Assembly: GCA_963805405.1 (NCBI GenBank)
Contig: CAWDUC010000009.1
Span: 59,647-123,646, forward strand
Direction of reading: 5' to 3'
Origin: JAEUMG01 sp963805405
Lineage (GTDB): Bacteria > Pseudomonadota > Alphaproteobacteria > Rhizobiales > Aestuariivirgaceae
DNA: 64,000 nt
Shown here one piece after another: positions 9,506-18,508 of the stretch; the first letter of the stretch is position 1, and each line of letters starts with the position of its first letter. The notes beneath the pieces are model-generated. The model worked only from the letters and a program-made list of their open reading frames with translations, searched no databases and had not been told where the DNA came from. Made by a program: the position numbers and the translations under genes.

Positions 9506-11113
9506 GTGACAGAACTCGAAAACAAACTTTTGACGGCAGCCAAGCTGGCTGCCCGCGGTCGGGTTTCCCGCCGCGATTTCGTCCAATTGGCCATCGCTGC
9601 GGGACTGACCGCAACGGCCGGCAACATGATGTTCACCAAGGCGGCCCGTGCCGAGCCCAAGAAGGGCGGCAACCTGAAGCTCGGTCTCGCCCATGGCGCG
9701 ACGACCGACTCGCTCGATCCAGGCCTTTATTCCGATCAGTTCACCGGCACCGCCTGCTGGGGCACGATGTCCAACAGCCTGACCGAGATCGACTCGACCG
9801 GCAGCTGCGTTCCCGATCTGGCCGAAAGCTTCGAGCCTTCCGACGGCGCCAAGAAGTGGGTCTTCAAATTGCGCAACGGCGCGACCTTCCACAATGGCAA
9901 GCCGGTCACCGCCGACGACGTCGTCGCATCGATCATGCATCATCGCGGCGCTGACTCGAAGTCGGCCGCCAAGTCGCTGCTCGAGCCCGTTACCTCGGTC
10001 AAGGCCGACGGCACCAACACGGTGATCTTCGAATTGGCCGGCGGCAATGCCGACTTTCCCTATATCGCGTCCGACTATCACATCCCGATCATGCCGAAGA
10101 AGGATGACGGCACCGCCGACTGGTCGTCGGGCATCCGCACCGGCCCCTACATCCTCGAGAAGTTCGAGCCGGGCGTCACCGCGACCTTCAAGAAGAACCC
10201 CAATTACTTCAAGTCCGACAAGGGCTGGTTCGATGCCGTCGAGATGCTGTCGATCAAGGACGTCACCGCGCGCACCAACGCGCTGACTGCCGGCGAGACT
10301 CAGTACCTGCATCGCGCCGATCTCAAGACGCTCGATCTGCTAAAGCAGAATCCGAACGTCGTGATCTTCGAAGTTACGGGCTACGGCCACTACATCTTCG
10401 TGATGAACGTGACGCAGCCGCCCTTCGACAATCCGGACGTGCGCAACGCCATCAAGTACTCGGTCAATCGCGACGAGGTCTTGGCAAAGGTCTTCCAGGG
10501 CCACGGCACGGTCGGCAACGACAATCCGATCGCGCCCACCGTCAAGTTCGCGATCGATCCCGAGCCCAAGCACGCCTATGATCCGGCCAAGGCCAAGGAG
10601 CTCCTCAAGAAGGCGGGCCTCGACTCGCTGAAAGTCGATCTCTCGGTCGCCGAAGCCGCCTTCACCGGCGCAACGGACTCGGCACTTCTCTGGCAGGAAT
10701 CGGCAAAGGCGGCGGGCATCGACCTCAACGTCATCCGCGAACCGGAAGACGGTTATTGGGACAATGTCTGGCTCAAGAAGCCTTTCGTTGCGTCCTATTG
10801 GGCGGGCCGTCCGACCTGCGACTGGATGTTCACCACGGCTTATGCCGCTGATGCCGCGTGGAACGACACGTTCTGGAAGAACCCGCGCTTCAACGAGCTG
10901 CTCGTTGCGGCCCGGGCCGAGACCGACGAGACCAAACGCGCCGCCATGTATGCCGAGATGCAGCAACTCGTCCATGACGACGGCGGTCTCGTCAACCTCA
11001 TGTTCAATTCCTTCGTCGATGCCCATGCCAACAACCTCGCCCATGGCGATGTCGCGGCCAACTGGCCGATGGACGGCATGAAGATCGCCGAGCGTTGGTG
11101 GTTTACTTCGTAA
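9506..11113 (+). CDS. ABC transporter substrate-binding protein, family 5 (Opp/Dpp type), copy 3
   Basis: Intact 535-residue SBP_bac_5 protein, the third tandem paralogue. The Tat-type signal S-R-R-D-F-V starts at residue 21, with a hydrophobic core and A-R-A-E cleavage region. GTG 9506 is chosen because GAGGAG lies eight bases upstream and the N-terminal alignment with copy 2 starts here. Compared with copies 1 and 2 it differs most in the central ligand-facing region, so the three receptors may widen the ligand range of one transporter. It is followed by a strong terminator, suggesting the binding proteins are made in excess over the membrane components. Confidence 0.9.
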   Translation: MTELENKLLTAAKLAARGRVSRRDFVQLAIAAGLTATAGNMMFTKAARAEPKKGGNLKLGLAHGATTDSLDPGLYSDQFTGTACWGTMSNSLTEIDSTGSCVPDLAESFEPSDGAKKWVFKLRNGATFHNGKPVTADDVVASIMHHRGADSKSAAKSLLEPVTSVKADGTNTVIFELAGGNADFPYIASDYHIPIMPKKDDGTADWSSGIRTGPYILEKFEPGVTATFKKNPNYFKSDKGWFDAVEMLSIKDVTARTNALTAGETQYLHRADLKTLDLLKQNPNVVIFEVTGYGHYIFVMNVTQPPFDNPDVRNAIKYSVNRDEVLAKVFQGHGTVGNDNPIAPTVKFAIDPEPKHAYDPAKAKELLKKAGLDSLKVDLSVAEAAFTGATDSALLWQESAKAAGIDLNVIREPEDGYWDNVWLKKPFVASYWAGRPTCDWMFTTAYAADAAWNDTFWKNPRFNELLVAARAETDETKRAAMYAEMQQLVHDDGGLVNLMFNSFVDAHANNLAHGDVAANWPMDGMKIAERWWFTS

Positions 11114-11139
11114 GATAGTGACAGCGAAGCAACGGTTGA

Positions 11140-11167
11140 GGGCCGCCCGCGAGGCGGCCCTTTTTTT
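11140..11167 (+). terminator. Rho-independent terminator between binding proteins and permease genes
   Basis: An 8-bp perfect GC-rich stem (11140-11147 with 11153-11160, five-base loop) is followed immediately by seven Ts at 11161-11167. It separates the binding protein genes from the permease/ATPase genes, so the latter need read-through or their own promoter. Confidence 0.88.
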
Positions 11168-11245
11168 GGCTAGCGCAGCATCGCGTTTCTGATAAGCTTC
11201 ACAGAACGGCCGCAATCAAAAAGAACGGCCACGAAGGGGAAATGC

Positions 11246-12222
11246 ATGCATCCGATCGTGCGAACGGTCTTGCAGCGTTTGGGACTGGGTCTCCTGACGC
11301 TGTTTATCGTTTCGATCGTCATATTCTCGTCTCTGGAAATGCTGCCCGGCGGCTTCGCCGAGGCCATCCTTGGCCAGTCGGCGACGCCTGAGACGGTCGC
11401 GGCCTTCAATCGCGAGATCGGCTTGGATCGTCCGGCTGTCGTGCGTTATGTCGAATGGGTCGGCGGCGTTCTGCAAGGCGATTTCGGCACGTCCTATGCC
11501 GGCGCTGGCGGCATCATCCAAGCGCCACGTCAGCGAAATGATCGCCCCGCGCCTCTACAACACCTTCTTCCTCGCCATCATGGCCGCCATCATCGCGGTG
11601 CCCTTGGCGCTCGGCCTGGGCGTCCTCGCCGCGCTCTATCGCAACAGCCTGTTCGACCGCATCGTCAATTCGGTGACGCTCACGACGATCGCATTGCCGG
11701 AGTTTTTCGTCGCCTATATGCTGATGTTCTTCTTCGCGGTCAAGTTGCCGATGGTTCTACTCGCTCTCGACGGTGAGTCGAATCGACCAGCTTCCTCGAG
11801 CATATATCGCGCGCCGCCCTGCCGGCGCTTACGCTCACTCTCGTCATCGTCGCGCACATGATGCGCATGACCCGCGCCGCGATCATCAATCTTCTGGCCA
11901 GCCCCTATATCGAGATGGCGCAGCTCAAGGGCGTCCCGCGCGCGCGCGTCATCGTCCACCACGCGCTGCCCAATGCCTGGGCGCCGATCGTCACCGTCAT
12001 CGCCTTCAATCTTGCCTATCTCGTCGTCGGCGTCGTCGTGGTCGAGGTGGTCTTCGTCTATCCCGGCATCGGCCAGATGATGGTCGACTGCGGTGTCGAG
12101 CCGCGACATGCCGGTGGTGCAGGCCTGCGCGCTGATCTTCGCGGCGACTTACATCCTGCTCAATCTGTCGGCCGACATCATCTCGATCATCACCAATCCG
12201 CGTCTGCTTGCATCCAAGATGA
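11246..12222 (+). pseudogene. Opp/DppB-type ABC permease (frame-broken)
   Basis: Encodes the first inner-membrane permease of the importer. Three reading frames must be joined. The N-terminal frame (P-I-V-R-T-V-L-Q-R-L, first membrane helix) shifts near 11519, then near 11760, 11779 and 12090. The family's conserved loop appears as V-S-S-R-D-M-P-V-V-Q. Removing the C at 12211 gives the expected ending N-P-R-L-L-D-P-R-stop, with TGA at 12220-12222 overlapping the ATG of the second permease. About 320 residues when repaired, normal for DppB. Most breaks are cured by deleting one C, though near 12090 a T fits better. Confidence 0.82.
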
Positions 12223-13133
12223 CCGCGGCAAGCAGGGGATATCCGCGCCGTCAAGGCGCGCCGCACCAAACTTGAGAATACGTCTGGCGCTTGCTGAAGA
12301 CCGCGCCGCCCAGCGCCTGGTTCGGCATGATCGTCATCGTCATCTATGTGATCTGCGCGCTCTTCGCGCCGTGGATCGCGCCCTATGGCGAAGCCGAGAT
12401 CGTCGGCAATGCCTACCAGCCGGGCATGCGAGAAGTTCTGGCTCGGCACCGACCAGATCGGCCGCGACATGTCTTCTCCCGCCTGATCTTCGGCGCCCGC
12501 AACACCATCGGCATCGCGTTCGTCACCACGCTTGTTGTCCTTCTGTCATCGGCGGCACGCTCGGTGTCTTCGCCGCGATCCATGCGGCGGCTGGCTCGAC
12601 CAGATCCTGAGCCGCCTCGTCGATGCCTTGATGGCGATCCCGAGACTGATCTTCTCGCTGATGCTGCTCGCGGTCTTCGGCAAGAATATTCTCGGCCTGA
12701 TCCTCATCCTGGCGATGCTCGATTCGACCCGCGTATTCCGCCTGGCGCGCGCCATCGCTATCAACGTCGTGGTGATGGACTATCGTCGAAGCGGCCCGCC
12801 TGCGCGGCGAAGGCCTCGCGCTGGATCATCCAGGCGCGAGATCCTGCCCAACATCCTGCCGCCGCTGGTGGCGGAGTTCGGCCTGCGGTTCTGCTTCGTC
12901 TTCCTCACCATCGCGTCGCTTTCGTTCCTCGGCGTCGGCATCCAGCCGCCGACCGCCGACTGGGGCTCGATGGTGCGCGAGAACGAGACCCTGATCACCT
13001 ATCCCGGCCGCGTATTCCCCTATATCCGCATGCCTTCTATCCGGCCGGGGCCATCGCGCTGCTGACGGTGGCGGTCAATTTCGTCGTCGACTGGTTCCTG
13101 CACAAGACGAGCGGACTGCGCGATGAGCACTGA
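12219..13133 (+). pseudogene. Opp/DppC-type ABC permease (frame-broken)
   Basis: Second permease of the importer. It starts at ATG 12219, overlapping the repaired DppB stop. The first helix follows R-L-L-K-T-A-P-P-S-A-W-F-G. The family segments G-T-D-Q-I-G-R-D, F-S-R-L-I-F-G-A-R-N and the EAA-type loop V-E-A-A-R-L-R-G-E-G are all readable but in different frames. Breaks lie near 12238, 12286, 12429, 12470, 12542, 12590, 12784, 12821, 12831 and 13035. Repaired length is about 300 residues. The stop at 13131-13133 overlaps the start of the ATPase gene. Decay and sequence error cannot be told apart from one sequence. Confidence 0.82.
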
Positions 13134-14792
13134 GAAGACGCAGCAGCGCGAAGGGCGAGGTGCTGCTCGAGATCAAGGGCCTCAGGATCGAAGGCTTCAG
13201 CGACGACATCTGGCATCAGATCGTCAAGGGCGTCGACGTCACCTTGAAGCGCGGCGAGGTGCTGGGGCTGATCGGCGAATCCGGCGCCGGCAAGTCGACG
13301 CATCGGCCTTGCCGCCATGGGCTTTGCCCGGCCGGGCTGCCGCATCACCGGCGGCTCGATTATCTTCGACGGCATCGACCTGCGCACCGCCAGCGAGGAC
13401 GAATAGCGCAAGCTTGCGGGCTCGCGCATCTGCCTATGTGGCGCAGAGCGCCGCGGCCTCCTTCAACCCGGCCCACAGCCTGCATCGACCAGACGATCGA
13501 GACGGCGCTGGGTCATCACATCATGGACCGCGACCAAGGCCGACGCCGATGCGCGTCGACCTCTACGGCCGCCTGCAGCTTGCCCAATCCCGACACGATC
13601 GGCAATCGCTATCCCCACCAGGTCTCCGGCGGCCAGTTGCAGCGCGCCATGACCGCCATGGCGATGTCCTGCCGGCCCGACCTCATCATCTTCGACGAGC
13701 CGACGACGGCGCTCGACGTCACCACGCAGGTCGAGGTGCTGGCTGCCATCCGCGACATCGTCGAGCAGTTCAACACCGCCGCGATCTACATCACCCATGA
13801 CCTCGCCGTGGTGGCCCAGATGGCCGACCGCATCATGGTGCTGCGCCACGGCAAAGAGGTCGAGGAAGCCGACGACCCGCGAGATGCTGAAAAGCCCGAG
13901 GAGGAATACACCAGAACACTGTGGGCGGTGCGCAAGCTGCACAAGGAGGAACGGGCCGAGCGAGGACGTCGTGCTGCGCGTGCACGACGTCGATGCCAGC
14001 TATGGCGGCGTCGATCAAGGTGCTGAACGACGTGACGGTCCAGGTGCCGCGCGGCCGCACCGTCGCGGTGGTGGGCGAATCGGGCTCCGGCAAGTCGACA
14101 CTGGCTCGCGCCATCACCGGCCTTCTGCCGCCGCTATCAAGGGCGAAATCTATTTCGACGGCAAGCCATTGCCGCACGGCGCTGAAGGACCGCGACAAGG
14201 AGACCCTGCGCCGCATCCAGATGATCTATCAGATCGCCCGATACCGCGCTCAATCCGCGCCAGACGGTGCGCGACATCATCGGCCGGCCGCTGGAGTTCT
14301 ATCTCGGCATCTCAAGGGCAGCGCCAGCGACCGGCGGGTGGTCGAACTTCTCGAACTGATCGAACTCGACGAAAGCTATCATCGACCGCCTGCCGTCGCG
14401 AACTGTCGGGCGGCCAGAAGCAGCGCGTCTGCATCGCCCGGGCGCTCGCGGCCGAGCCGGAACTCATCATCTGCGACGAAGTGACCTCGGCGCTCGACCA
14501 GATCGTGCAGGAGGAGCATCCTCAAGCTGCTGATGAGGCTGCAGGCCGAACACCAACGTCTCGTACCTCTTCATCACCCATGACATCGCCACCGTGCAGG
14601 CCATCTCCGACGAGATCGTGGTGATGTATCAGGGCAAGGTGGTTCAGCAGGGCCCGAAGTCGCAGGTGCTGAAGCCGCCGCATCCCGGCCTATACCGAAC
14701 TGCTGCTGTCGTCGGTGCCGCAAATGGATCCCGACTGGCTGACCAATCTGCTCGCCGCGAGAGGCGCCCGCGCCACGCGCGTCCCGGCATAG
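13123..14792 (+). pseudogene. Fused double ATPase of Opp/Dpp-type ABC transporter (frame-broken, one in-frame TAG)
   Basis: Two ABC nucleotide-binding domains follow each other without a stop or new start between them. Domain 1 shows Walker A G-E-S-G-A-G-K-S-T, signature S-G-G-Q-L-Q-R-A and Walker B L-I-I-F-D-E-P. Domain 2 shows G-E-S-G-S-G-K-S-T, L-S-G-G-Q-K-Q-R-V and L-I-I-C-D-E-V. Repaired length is about 550 residues, typical of fused DppD-DppF/YejF-like proteins. At least fifteen frame breaks are present, for example near 13156, 13301, 13430, 13483 and 14400; most vanish if one C is deleted. An in-frame TAG at 13404-13406 in domain 1 is not explained that way. Confidence 0.82.
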
Positions 14793-14817
14793 CGCCGCCG
14801 CTTACGCTCTTTCTTCA

Positions 14818-14838
14818 CCCTCCCCCTTGTGGGGAGGG
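14818..14838. repeat. Short GC-rich palindromic repeat unit
   Basis: Arms CCCTCCCC (14818-14825) and GGGGAGGG (14831-14838) surround a five-base loop, between the ATPase and photolyase genes. Units of this type are scattered through intergenic regions of many rhizobial-type genomes (recalled, not searched). A related CTTTGTGGGGAGAGG string is seen near 20840. It could weakly terminate the upstream transcript but has no T-tract. Confidence 0.5.
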
Positions 14839-14892
14839 CAGGGGTAGGGGTGATATGTGGTCGATGATGCAGCGCCTCCGCTACAATCCTCC

Positions 14893-16293
14893 ATGACCCA
14901 GCCCGTCATCATGTGGTTTCGCCAGGATTTGCGACTGGCCGACAATCCGGCCTTGAGCGCTGCCGCTGCTTTGGGTCCGGTCCTTGGCGTCTATATCCTT
15001 GATGACGAAACCCCCGCGCAGTGGCGCTGGGGCGGCGCCAGCCGCTGGTGGCTGCATCACAGTCTCGAAGCCCTTTCCAAAAAGCTTCCGCTGATCCTGA
15101 GAAAGGGCAGGGCCGATATCGTGCTCGCCGCGCTCATCAAGGAGAGCGGTGCTGCAGCGCTCTATTTCGCGCGCGATTACGCACCTTGGAGCCGAGCGCT
15201 CGAACAGCGGGTGGCCGACATCTGCGGGAAGGCGAGGATCGATTGCCACCGCTTTGGCGGTTTCCTGCTGCACGAGCCGGAAGCGATACGGACCGGTGCC
15301 GGCCAGCCGTACAAGGTCTTCACGCCATTCTCACGCGCAGCATTCATTGCACAACCCGACCGAGAGCCGCGCGCCGCGCCGAAGATCGAGGCAACAAAAA
15401 AGAAAGTGACAGGCGATCGGCTCGAGGATTGGAAGCTGCTTCCGGTCAAGCCGAATTGGGCCAAGGAATTCGCGCCGGTCTGGACGCCCGGCGAAGAAGG
15501 CGCCAAGGCGCGCCTTGAACACTTCATTGGATCTTCGCTCGCCGGCTATGCCGATGGCCGCGACCGGCCCGACAAGGATTCGACCTCGCGATTGTCGCCT
15601 CATCTTCACTGGGGCGAGATCAGTCCATTGCAATGCTGGCAGGCCGTGCGCAGCGCCATGGACAAGGCGCATGGGCGGCTCGACCGGTCCGGAGAAGTGT
15701 TTCTGAAGGAGCTGCTGTGGCGCGAATTCTCCTATCATCTCATCCATCACTGGCCGGATCTTCCTGAGCAAGCCTTCCGCCTCGAGTTCAATAATTTCCC
15801 TTGGCGCAGCGATAAGGAAGCATTGCGCGCCTGGCAGCAAGGGCGCACCGGCTATCCTCTCGTCGATGCTGGCATGCGCGAATTATGGGCGACCGGCTAC
15901 ATGCACAACCGGGTGCGCATGATCGCCGCTTCCTTCCTCATCAAGCATCTGCTGCTTCCCTGGCAGGAAGGCGAGAAGTGGTTCTGGGACACGCTTGTCG
16001 ATGCCGATATCGCCAACAATGCCGCAAGCTGGCAGTGGGTCGCCGGCAGCGGTGCCGATGCCGCGCCCTATTTCCGCATCTTCAATCCGATTCTCCAGGC
16101 GGAGAAATTCGATCCCAATGGCGACTATGTTCGCAAATGGGTCCCCGAACTTGGCCGTCAGCCGGCTTCGGTCATTCACCGGCCTTGGGATGCAGATGGC
16201 CGCCTCGATTATCCAGCGCCGATCGTCGACCATGACGTGGCTCGCAAGCGCGCGCTGGCGGCTTTGAAGGCCACCAGGGCGGCGGACGATTAG
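14893..16293 (+). CDS. phrB: deoxyribodipyrimidine photo-lyase (cryptochrome/photolyase family)
   Basis: A 466-residue class I photolyase that uses blue light and FADH- to split cyclobutane pyrimidine dimers. The N-terminal antenna-binding Rossmann domain starts with I-M-W-F-R-Q-D-L-R-L. The C-terminal FAD domain shows G-Y-P-L-V-D-A-G-M-R-E-L, the Asn-rich W-D-T-L-V-D-A-D-I-A-N-N-A stretch, W-Q-W-V-A-G-S-G and Y-F-R-I-F-N-P. ATG 14893 starts the conserved segment; longer in-frame extensions have no homologous character. The stop overlaps that of the convergent LysR gene by four bases. Confidence 0.94.
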   Translation: MTQPVIMWFRQDLRLADNPALSAAAALGPVLGVYILDDETPAQWRWGGASRWWLHHSLEALSKKLPLILRKGRADIVLAALIKESGAAALYFARDYAPWSRALEQRVADICGKARIDCHRFGGFLLHEPEAIRTGAGQPYKVFTPFSRAAFIAQPDREPRAAPKIEATKKKVTGDRLEDWKLLPVKPNWAKEFAPVWTPGEEGAKARLEHFIGSSLAGYADGRDRPDKDSTSRLSPHLHWGEISPLQCWQAVRSAMDKAHGRLDRSGEVFLKELLWREFSYHLIHHWPDLPEQAFRLEFNNFPWRSDKEALRAWQQGRTGYPLVDAGMRELWATGYMHNRVRMIAASFLIKHLLLPWQEGEKWFWDTLVDADIANNAASWQWVAGSGADAAPYFRIFNPILQAEKFDPNGDYVRKWVPELGRQPASVIHRPWDADGRLDYPAPIVDHDVARKRALAALKATRAADD

Positions 16294-17171
16294 GCATCCC
16301 GTCGAAGCCGTTCGACGATGAAGTCCGTGAACAGTCGGCTCTTGGGCGAAACGACGCGACCTGCGGGATAATAGGCGCAAAGCCACTCCGGTTTGGGCTC
16401 GAATCCGTCCAACACGCGCAGCAACCGGGCGGCTTTGGCATCCTCCGCCACGACGAAGTTCGGGAGGAGGGCGATCCCCAGTCCCGCCAACGCGGCCTCG
16501 CGGATGACGCTCGCATGGTTGCTCGCCAACCGGGGGGTGACTTGAACCGGCTCGATTTGCCCGCGCAGGTGCCAGGAAACATGGCGGCCGCGCGCGCCGA
16601 GGCACAGGGCCGGATGGCGGGGGAGATCGCTGGGCGCCTGCGGCCGGCCACGGCTCGCTATGTATTCGGGAGAGGCAAAGAGGCCCGCTTCGAGCGGCAG
16701 GAGCCGAAGGCCGATCGTTTCGCTGGCCGCGGCTTCGAGGCCGAGGACCACATCGAAGCCGTCTTCGCGGGCATCGACAAAACGGTCGGTCAGGACGATA
16801 TCCGCGACAAGGAGCGGATGCCGCGCCATGAAATCCGCAATGATTGCTGCGAGCCGGCTCGTTCCAAGGGTGACCGGCGCGGCGATCCTCATTGGCCCAG
16901 CAAGGTCGTTTTGCGGTGCGGCAACCGCCCGGTCGGCGCCTTCCAGGTCGGCCAGGATGATCTTGACCTTGTCGAGATAAGCCTGTCCCGCTTCCGTCGG
17001 TTCGACCTGGCGAGTTGTCCGTTTGAAAAGGGCAGCACCCAAATCGCTTTCCAGGGCCGAAATCTGCCGGCTCGCGGCGGATTTCGAGACGCCGAGTTCC
17101 GCTGCGGCGCGGGTGAAGCCACCCTCTTCCGCGATCAGAACAAAGGCTTTAAGCGCCTCAAAGCGATCCAT
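16290..17171 (-). CDS. LysR-family transcriptional regulator
   Basis: A 293-residue LysR-type regulator with an N-terminal winged helix-turn-helix (residues 1-60, including F-T-R-A-A-A-E-L-G-V-S-K-S-A-A-S-R) and a C-terminal effector-binding domain of the CrgA/PA2877-like type. It is divergent from the FMN reductase gene at 17285 with a 113-base A+T-richer spacer, the usual arrangement for a LysR regulator and its target. Control of the reductase/FAH pair is therefore an inference. No frame break. Confidence 0.9.
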   Translation of the reverse strand: MDRFEALKAFVLIAEEGGFTRAAAELGVSKSAASRQISALESDLGAALFKRTTRQVEPTEAGQAYLDKVKIILADLEGADRAVAAPQNDLAGPMRIAAPVTLGTSRLAAIIADFMARHPLLVADIVLTDRFVDAREDGFDVVLGLEAAASETIGLRLLPLEAGLFASPEYIASRGRPQAPSDLPRHPALCLGARGRHVSWHLRGQIEPVQVTPRLASNHASVIREAALAGLGIALLPNFVVAEDAKAARLLRVLDGFEPKPEWLCAYYPAGRVVSPKSRLFTDFIVERLRRDA

Positions 17172-17284
17172 ATTGCATTAATAACATAAATATCTCCAAG
17201 ATTGTTGCAAGAAATGCAACAATAGCTTTTGCTTGGCGCCTCGCCACTTTGGGTGCAGTTTGACCGCTCGCTAATGAGGTCCTC

Positions 17285-17827
17285 ATGAAAATACTGGCCA
17301 TCTCCGGCGCCTTGCGCAAAGGCTCGACCAATACCGCCCTGCTTCACACCGTCAAAAAGCTCGCTCCCGAAGGCATGGAGATCGAGATCGTGACGCTACA
17401 CGGCATCCCGCTTTATGACGGCGATGCCGAAACCGAAAAGGGCAAGCCTGAAAGCGTCGCCAAATTGCAGGAGCGCATCCGCGCCGCCGACGCGATCATC
17501 GTGGCGACACCGGAATATAATTTCTCGATTCCGGGCGTGCTCAAGAACGCCACCGATTGGCTGTCCCGCGATGGCAATCCCTTCAAATGGAAGCGCGTCG
17601 GCGTCATGGGTGCTTCGGGCGGGCCGATCGGCACGGCGCGCTCGCAATATCATTTGCGCCAGAATTTGCAGGGTTTGGAGGCGATCGTGATGCCGAAACC
17701 GGAGGTTTTCGTCACTAATTCGGCGTCCAAATTCGATGAAAAGGGCGAATTGAACGACGAGCCGACGCGCAAGGTTATCGAAACCTGGCTCAAGCATTTC
17801 AAGGAATGGGTTGAAAACAAGCCATGA
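17285..17827 (+). CDS. NAD(P)H-dependent FMN reductase (ChrR/YieF-like)
   Basis: A 180-residue flavodoxin-fold reductase. The FMN phosphate loop G-A-L-R-K-G-S-T-N lies at residues 8-16, and the family motif T-P-E-Y-N-F-S-I-P-G-V-L-K-N follows at about residues 77-90. Relatives reduce quinones, azo compounds or chromate at the expense of NAD(P)H. Its last four bases overlap the start of the FAH-family gene (ATGA), so the two are co-translated. The divergent LysR gene may regulate both. Confidence 0.9.
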   Translation: MKILAISGALRKGSTNTALLHTVKKLAPEGMEIEIVTLHGIPLYDGDAETEKGKPESVAKLQERIRAADAIIVATPEYNFSIPGVLKNATDWLSRDGNPFKWKRVGVMGASGGPIGTARSQYHLRQNLQGLEAIVMPKPEVFVTNSASKFDEKGELNDEPTRKVIETWLKHFKEWVENKP

Positions 17828-18503
17828 ATTTCGTCTTTCCGCCGCGCCCGCAAGCCTATCTCCCCGTTGCCGGCAGCACCGCGGTTTTTCCGGTCCATCG
17901 CATCTATTGCGTGGGCCGAAACTATGCCGCGCATGCCATCGAAATGGGTGGCGATCCGAACCGCGAAGAGCCGTTTTTCTTCGCCAAAAACCCCGATAAT
18001 CTGGTCATAAGCGGCGGCATTTTTCCTTATCCGAGCCATTCCGATGACGTCCATCACGAGATCGAACTGGTCATCGGCCTGACACGTGGCGGCAGCGATA
18101 TTTCGCTCAAGAACGCGCTTGAATGCGTCGGATTCTACGGTGTCGGCCTCGACATGACGCGCCGCGACTTGCAGGCCGAGTGCAAGAAGCACGGCCGGCC
18201 CTGGGAAATTGCCAAGGCCTTCGACCATTCCGCTCCCTGTTCAGATTTGCATGCGCGTCGGCTCACCCGTCCGCTGGGGCAATCTGGCTCGATGTGAACG
18301 GCGAGCGCCGGCAGACTGGCGACCTCAATCAGATGATCTGGAAAGTGCCGGAGATCGTCGCCTACCTATCGGGGCTTTTCGAACTTTTCCCAGGCGATCT
18401 GATCATGACCGGAACGCCTTCGGGCGTCGGCGCGGTCAAGCGCGGCGACCAGCTGCATGGCCATATCGACGGCATCGGCGACGTCAGAACGAGGGTTGTA
18501 TAG
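17824..18503 (+). pseudogene. fumarylacetoacetate hydrolase (FAH) family protein, frame-broken
   Basis: FAH-fold hydrolase/isomerase of about 225 residues, probably acting on a dioxo-acid in aromatic catabolism. The N-terminal half reads Y-C-V-G-R-N-Y-A-A-H, the metal-binding H-H-E-I-E-L-V-I and the F-D-H-S-A-P loop. The C-terminal half, in another frame, reads I-W-L-D-V-N-G, G-D-L-I-M-T-G-T-P-S-G-V-G. Removing the C at 18250 and the C at 18274 joins both halves in frame without a gap; a single one-base deletion would do the same. The rest looks functional, so sequence error is likely. Confidence 0.85.
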
Positions 18504-18508
18504 ACAGG

